A stretch of 64,000 nucleotides of DNA, from positions 14,384,001-14,448,000 of the forward strand of contig OX637334.1 in the NCBI GenBank assembly GCA_951799405.1, given 5' to 3'. Position 1 is the first letter of the stretch. Every line of letters begins with the position of its first letter. Below the pieces are notes generated by a model. The model saw only the letters and a program-made list of their open reading frames with translations. It ran no database searches and was not told where the DNA came from. Position numbers and translations under genes: made by a program. Positions 61,701 through 64,000 of this stretch are shown here, piece after piece. This stretch comes from Agapetus fuscipes. Lineage: Eukaryota > Arthropoda > Insecta > Trichoptera > Glossosomatidae.

Positions 61701-64000
61701 ACTTGAATTTGTTGAATTAAAGTATACAATTTTTTTTTATAAATGGTAAGTTTATTAATCAAACTCAAAATTGACTACATTTTTTGTTCGTGATAATGCA
61801 TGTTAATTAAACAAAATAAAATTAAAAAACAGCTTCGAAATTTCCATACAATAATTGTATGAAGGAAAGCGATTCTTTAAAACCATGAAGGCTCGCGAAT
61901 TCTAATTTAGTGTTGAGGCAGTTGTTGACGGGAGAGGTCGCTTGCTGGGAGCTCTCTCACACATACACATGCAGTAACACGTATAGACACTAAACAGTGT
62001 CTGTGTGTACAATAACCACTCTTTCCATCGTCAGAGTCGAACTAAGGAAGATAAGCTAAAATGAATGAAATATTTTTTCTTTCTTCAAAAAAATATATTA
62101 TCGAAAGTTTTGAAATTAGACCGGTGTCACGACAAAATGTCCATTGACAGAATGTCCACCGACACAATGTCCACGGATAAAATGTCCACCGACATAATGT
62201 CCATCGATACAATGTCCGCGGACAAAATGTCCACTCGACAAAATGTCCAAGCGACAAAATGTCCACACGACAAAATGTCCACGCGACAAATTGTCCACCG
62301 ACAAAATGTCCATCGACAGAATATCCACCGACATAATGTCCACCGATACAATGTCCACGGACAAAATGCCCACCTACAAAATGTCCACCGAGAATATTTC
62401 CACCAACAAAATGTCCACGTGACAAAATGTTCACCGACATGTCCCCCGACAAAATGTCCATTGACAAAATGTCCACGCGACAAAATGTCCACACGACAAA
62501 ATGTCCACGCGACAAAATGTCCACACGACAAAATGTCCACGCGACAAAATGTCCACCGACAAAATGTCCACCGACAAAATGTCCCCCGACATAATGTCCA
62601 CCGACATAATGTCCACCGATACAATGTCTCCCGACAAAATATCCACCGACAGAATGTCAACCGACAAATTGTCCCCCGACAAAATGTCCACCTACAAAAT
62701 GTCCACCTACAAAATGTCCACCGACAAAAGTTCGCGCTTAAACATGGGGCATATGAACCTACAATGTAAAACCTTATCTCAAATGAACATAAGCCCTGCA
62801 ACTCTTGCCGACCTTCTCTGAAACAGGAGTGACATTGGCAAATTGAACCATTTTTTACAGTATGGGTGGTCAGCCTCATACCAACCTATAAGTCAAGAAA
62901 GTAAAAGTTATAAATAAAAAACCAAAGAATATTGAGAACTCACGCTTTAGTCATTAAGGGCGTTGCTTAGATTACAATTTTAAAAGTTTAAATTAGTGGT
63001 ATTATTTTAATAATTAATAAGAAAATATAAAAACTCTTTTGTTGTTGTTATCCAGAACCGGCCCTGTAGACTAGAAGTGTGTTTTAAAGAGGGAGACAAA
63101 CATATTGTTATCTCGTTCTTATTTGTACCAGATTAACCGAAAAATATCTGTACACAAACTATCTGTACTTGGTAAAAAAAATGTTTTTTTGTTTTGCATT
63201 ACAAGTGTTTGATATGTTGTGTTAAAATCGTTGCTTTTTGTAAATTACCGTGCGTAAGTTGATGCCTATTTTTAAATTTTATTTCAAATAAGATATTTTT
63301 GCGTTTTGAGCAAAAATCACGAACAAAAATCACAAGCAAATTTGGCAGGCGGGGTCATAAAAATTTAATATATGTAACCGAAACTATCCAAACTATCCAA
63401 AATAATTCCACACCCGTACCTCTATCACAAACCAAAATAATAGAATTCCAATATCCATATCTATATCGACATCTAAAACTTCATATCCATTTCGGGTCCG
63501 CTGCCTGGAACAATTTGCCCGTCGGTGTTCGCGCGAACCAGCCTACCACCACCTTCAGAAAGGCACTGAAGACACTGCTTTTTTCCAGGAGCCATGGCGC
63601 GCTTGAGATGGTCCTGGACCATTAAATGGCGCCACAGGAAAAAAATCATCCATCATCATCATCATAACCTCCCTACTAGACACACTAGTTACTTAGACTT
63701 TTCACTCACTCACTTATGATATCTTCAAAGAAAATTAGGAACGCTCCGAAACCATTGTGCATTTCTAACTTTTCTATTTCAAAGTTTTGTTTTACTGTGT
63801 TAAGATTTAAGCTAAATAAAGGTCTACCAAAATAGTGCTGCTTTTTTAAAACAGGAAAAGATGCTGTCGCTTACTCCAGACGTCTACTCCTGCACCCCAA
63901 GATGGGATATTGAGGAGCAAGAGAGCCTGAAGAGGAGGTAATTCCACTGGCTGCCCATCCACAGTGAGCTCCAGGATCTTCTCCAAGCCCAAACAGTCCT
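49597..64000 (-). CDS. Diacylglycerol kinase, C-terminal three exons (5' part outside window)
   Basis: The enzyme phosphorylates diacylglycerol to phosphatidic acid at membranes. The part visible is the accessory half of the catalytic region. Exons in transcript order are 64000-63875 (partial), 58495-58350 and 49719-49597. Donor/acceptor pairs are TGGA/GTAAGC to CATCAG/AT, and GCTAGC/GTAAGT to TTTCCAG/ATAAGA. Phases fit (1, then 0). Motifs in order: ELTVDGQPVELPPLQALLLL, NIPSWGAGVDVW, FNDGKFEVLGITSSFHIAQL, GLSQPMRLCQGS, TPMQVDGEPWVQNPCEIL, and the end LMRSNTE. The VDGxxVxLPxLxxxxxLNIPSWGxG, DGxxEVxG and MQVDGEPW phrases are diagnostic for the family. The isoform (epsilon-like or another) is not certain. 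The C-terminus ends soon after the accessory domain, with no extra domain. Introns of 5.4 and 8.6 kb hold the LINEs and MITEs listed here. Confidence 0.88.
49778..50440. other. Repeat-derived intron sequence
   Basis: 49778-49850 is the best copy of the CRE/X-box-like repeat (GTGACATGACCCGGCCGGGT, TGCCAGGAAAAATGCATGCA, TTTTGTTATTGGTCGCTAAG). 50145-50205 repeats text of 8993 and 12271. The remainder is unrecognised. Confidence 0.5.
50440..50695 (+). repeat. RTE tail module with internal duplication
   Basis: CGACCACCCATACTTTGAAA to TTTGCAACTTAGATTACAGA. The TTCACCATGC / TTCATCTCTGTTTGAGGAAA part matches the 56459 copy. The text after it (50735-50910) recurs at 57760-57935. Confidence 0.75.
50735..50910 (+). 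repeat. Dispersed repeat, second copy at 57760-57935
   Basis: AAATAAAAGAAAATATAAAA, TTTTGCCGCTAGATGTCAAT, CATACATTTTATAAGGGTTT and TTGATTTGCCTTACACC-like text occur in both places, each time directly associated with a tail module. Confidence 0.8.
51081..51266. mobile_element. Mariner-type MITE (186 bp), near-perfect palindrome
   Basis: The inverted ends GTTGGTTATTTAATA and TATTAAATAACCAAC are flanked by TA (51079-51080 and 51267-51268). The arms continue through AACACCTTTTACTTTATTTG to an AT-rich centre. TA duplication and palindromic form fit a Tc1/mariner-type MITE. Confidence 0.85.
51312..51630 (+). repeat. RTE tail module with internally repeated 3' part
   Basis: It starts TCCTTGACTTATAGGTTGGT. 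The AAGCATGACTTGTACGAGTC ... GAATGCATGTAATA part is followed by a second GGCATGTGTAAGCGCAAAAT ... GAATGCATTTAATATGAATC. It ends in GATTA repeats. A further worn copy follows at about 51683-51800. Confidence 0.85.
52552..53318 (+). pseudogene. LINE ORF1 protein, frameshifted
   Basis: The N-terminal half (from 52552) is a coiled-coil-like segment (MKKVMDAVEKMTEVVSTLQG) followed by a glutamine- and lysine-rich linker. Around 52900 the reading shifts by one base, and the C-terminal half (to 53318) has AAITTTKILHAWRFAKGTTQ and MSFKVCVPEDGWDRVF with WPKGIRLARF. 'SFKVxVP...WPKG' endings are common in ORF1 proteins of Jockey- and CR1-type LINEs and their relatives. ORF1 stops in ATGA, overlapping the start of ORF2 by one base, as in bicistronic LINEs using stop-start translation. 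Confidence 0.75.
53315..54204 (+). pseudogene. LINE ORF2 endonuclease domain
   Basis: APE-type endonuclease, motifs in order: ITYQNVRGLCIKTQNF, VDIIAVTESWLN with catalytic E, RGGGVFLAVKKA, ILGDFNMPSI with catalytic D and N, NMLDLVLCN, and EDKHRPAL in place of SDH. A histidine/threonine-rich low-complexity stretch (CACACACA-type DNA) follows at about 53980-54060. The frame is open until the 975-bp insertion. Confidence 0.85.
54205..55177 (+). mobile_element. 975-bp dispersed element, copy 2
   Basis: Same order of parts as 33901-34875, including the internal tail module (54708-54915) and the terminal hairpin. Its removal rejoins LINE codons for DCALK and YNVLFKIF, which fixes the insertion site to within a few bases at AAAATA/TAATG. 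Confidence 0.85.
55278..55943 (+). mobile_element. piggyBac-type MITE (666 bp), TTAA-flanked
   Basis: TTAA at 55274-55277 and 55944-55947. The ends CCGTTTCGATTC and GCCGCAGCCAAAGGG correspond to CCCTTTGGCTGCGGCTGG on the other strand, like piggyBac termini. Its removal restores the LINE codons SDII-KGINCKK. The inverted, equally long sister copy is at 60812-61477. Confidence 0.9.
56066..56752 (+). repeat. Tandem array of RTE tail modules
   Basis: A partial module (from AAGCGCGAACTATTATCTGT) is followed by full units starting TTCCTTGACT at 56175 and 56438 and a partial one at 56706, periods 263 and 268 bp. Linkers AAAGAAATACACAAAATAAT are shared, so this arose by tandem duplication and not by independent insertion. 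Confidence 0.9.
56753..57752. mobile_element. hAT-like element (1000 bp) carrying a LINE fragment
   Basis: The ends CAGCGTTTTTCAACCTGTGG and AAAAAGGTTGAAGAACACTG, with GGGTCGCGACCCC just inside, are typical of hAT terminal repeats. Flanks CTTTAAAA and CTTATAAAA are a near-perfect 8-bp duplication and split a tail module (CATACTTTAAAA...ATG). No transposase; the interior is the LINE piece at 56936-57660. Confidence 0.8.
56936..57619 (+). pseudogene. LINE reverse-transcriptase C-terminal region inside hAT-like element
   Basis: It encodes 227 residues, open: IKLLGVHLDSCLTMKVQINK, LPMEARKALVNAFVVSKIDY, NSLYAGQPKCQLNRLQLVVN, then KLHWLRIPERIEFKVCTMVH and FGERAFAVAGPLAWNHLPHH near the end. This is the post-palm part of a CR1/L2/Jockey-type polymerase; the catalytic YADD lies upstream and is missing. 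It ends in a CAT-repeat tail (57655-57675). A relative end is at 63299-63660. Confidence 0.8.
57935..58335 (+). repeat. RTE tail module remnant, split
   Basis: AAGGTTGGCAAAAGTTGCAG, TTTAACATTTGTAAGCGCGA to about 58060. The expected end TATCTTTGCAACTTAGATTA appears only at 58309, after about 240 bp of unrelated sequence that splits the ATATCG/CGATATC text. Confidence 0.65.
58350..58495 (-). CDS. Diacylglycerol kinase penultimate exon
   Basis: Acceptor TTTTCCATCAG, donor GTAAGTCATC. It encodes AGADSSVGMQSFNDGKFEVL, GITSSFHIAQLQVGLSQPMR and LCQGSTAS, the middle of the accessory domain. It is GC-rich relative to flanks and has no stop in the right frame. Confidence 0.85.
58604..59492 (-). mobile_element. 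Harbinger-like MITE (889 bp), third copy
   Basis: TTA at 58601-58603 and 59493-59495. Ends TGCCCGCTTTCCACTGCGAG and its complement. It is inverted relative to the 18415 copy and has a ~75-bp internal duplication near 59000-59110. It lies 105 bp from a DGK exon, inside the upstream intron. Confidence 0.88.
59885..60513 (-). repeat. SINE-A interrupted by SINE-B
   Basis: SINE-A runs from 59885 (TTTGTGTGTATCACACCTCA) to 60085 and resumes at 60415 to its head at 60513 (CCGCCGGGATTCGAACCCAT, CCACCTGGACTACGGACCGG). Between them lies a full SINE-B. Confidence 0.9.
60086..60414 (-). repeat. SINE-B nested in SINE-A, with target duplication
   Basis: It is flanked by AATATAAA at 60078-60085 and 60415-60422. 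In its own orientation it runs from the head CCTGTCGATAGCTCAGGTGG and B box GGGTTCGAATCCCACC to TTAGTTGCG plus a T run. The direct repeat defines both ends of the SINE-B family. Confidence 0.9.
60514..60807. other. Unrecognised intron sequence
   Basis: AT-rich; no repeat or exon recognised. Confidence 0.4.
60812..61477 (-). mobile_element. piggyBac-type MITE (666 bp), inverted copy
   Basis: TTAA at 60808-60811 and 61478-61481. The left end is CCCTTTGGCTGCGGCTGGCA. It has exactly the same length as 55278-55943 and only scattered differences, so both are recent. Confidence 0.9.
61482..62120. other. Unrecognised intron sequence
   Basis: No exon or known repeat is seen. The part near 61900-62040 is slightly GC-richer, without a frame. 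Confidence 0.4.
62125..62738 (+). repeat. Minisatellite of a 15-bp unit, about 40 copies
   Basis: GACAAAATGTCCACC and close variants (ATAATG, ACAATG, CCCCC for CCACC) repeat across about 610 bp. Because 15 is a multiple of three, several frames stay open on both strands for 80-250 codons; these are not genes. Confidence 0.95.
62739..62895 (-). repeat. RTE tail module, minus strand, truncated at the minisatellite
   Basis: TTCGCGCTTAAACATGGGGC, CTCAAATGAACATAAGCCCT and TATGGGTGGTCAGCCTCATA, ending ACCTATAAGTCAAGAAA. The 3' part after AAGCGCGAA is replaced by the minisatellite. Confidence 0.85.
62896..63298. other. Unrecognised intron sequence
   Basis: AT-rich; no exon or repeat recognised. 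Confidence 0.4.
63299..63660 (+). pseudogene. LINE reverse-transcriptase extreme C-terminus
   Basis: It encodes HFGSAAWNNLPVGVRANQPT and TTFRKALKTLLFSR, the usual end of CR1/L2/Jockey-type polymerases, and is followed by ATCATCCATCATCATCATCA. The shared CAT-repeat tail links it to the fragment at 56936. It is severely 5'-truncated. Confidence 0.75.
63875..64000 (-). CDS. Diacylglycerol kinase exon, cut by window edge
   Basis: It encodes DCLGLEKILELTVDGQPVEL, PPLQALLLLNIPSWGAGVDV and W before donor GTAAGC at 63874. The acceptor is outside the window. The exon leaves phase 1, which fits the next exon at 58495. Confidence 0.87.

Noticed and set aside
62042..62879. Open frames of 85-250 codons on both strands
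   Set aside because: They are produced by the 15-bp minisatellite, whose unit length is a multiple of three; the peptides are pure repeats of one pentapeptide pattern.

Overview
This is an animal nuclear genome window, AT-rich and about four-fifths transposable elements. Spliced genes, tRNA-derived SINEs, mariner, piggyBac-, hAT- and Harbinger-type elements and several LINE families point to an arthropod, most likely an insect. The frequent 'TAGGTACCTAC'-like strings and the piggyBac and RTE-like content would suit Lepidoptera, but I cannot fix the order from this window. There is no prokaryotic content, CRISPR array or defence locus.

Four host genes can be supported. (1) ELP6, an Elongator subunit, on the minus strand at 13193-13921, one coding exon. 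(2) A mitochondrial dicarboxylate carrier (SLC25A10 family) on the plus strand, five coding exons between 19477 and 29874, all splice phases compatible, 295 residues; its fourth intron is 7.7 kb. (3) A secreted leucine-rich-repeat protein on the plus strand, 40777-42027, one exon. (4) The 3' part of a diacylglycerol kinase gene on the minus strand: exons at 63875-64000 (cut by the window edge), 58350-58495 and 49597-49719. These short exons were found by reading conserved accessory-domain motifs; introns are 5.4 and 8.6 kb. A first-exon candidate lies at 16195-16231 (minus).

Region by region: 1-2.8 kb is an RTE-like LINE with one nonsense codon. 2.8-13 kb holds SINEs, LINE ends, a 1.8-kb inverted-repeat element and a solo LTR. 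13-18 kb is ELP6 plus SINEs. 18.4-30 kb is the carrier gene with a Harbinger-like MITE just upstream and a stack of transposons in intron 4. 30-40 kb is SINEs, LINE tails and a 975-bp repeat. 40-42 kb is the LRR gene. 42-49 kb is MITEs and palindromes. 49.6-64 kb is the diacylglycerol kinase gene with its introns full of LINEs, MITEs, nested SINEs and a 15-bp minisatellite.

The most informative structure is the carrier intron-4 stack. One dead mariner (about 22660-29600) was cut by four later insertions: a TTA-flanked MITE, a non-autonomous LTR element with three LTR copies, an RTE LINE with an 8-bp target duplication, and a TTAA-flanked piggyBac-type MITE. The target sites can be read from the mariner's own reading frame. 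A short module of about 250 bp, identical to the 3' tail of the RTE LINE, occurs about 20 times and often starts at the same point, so it may move as its own short element. No new multi-gene system is evident; the novelty here lies in nested and chimeric mobile elements and their contact with host exons.
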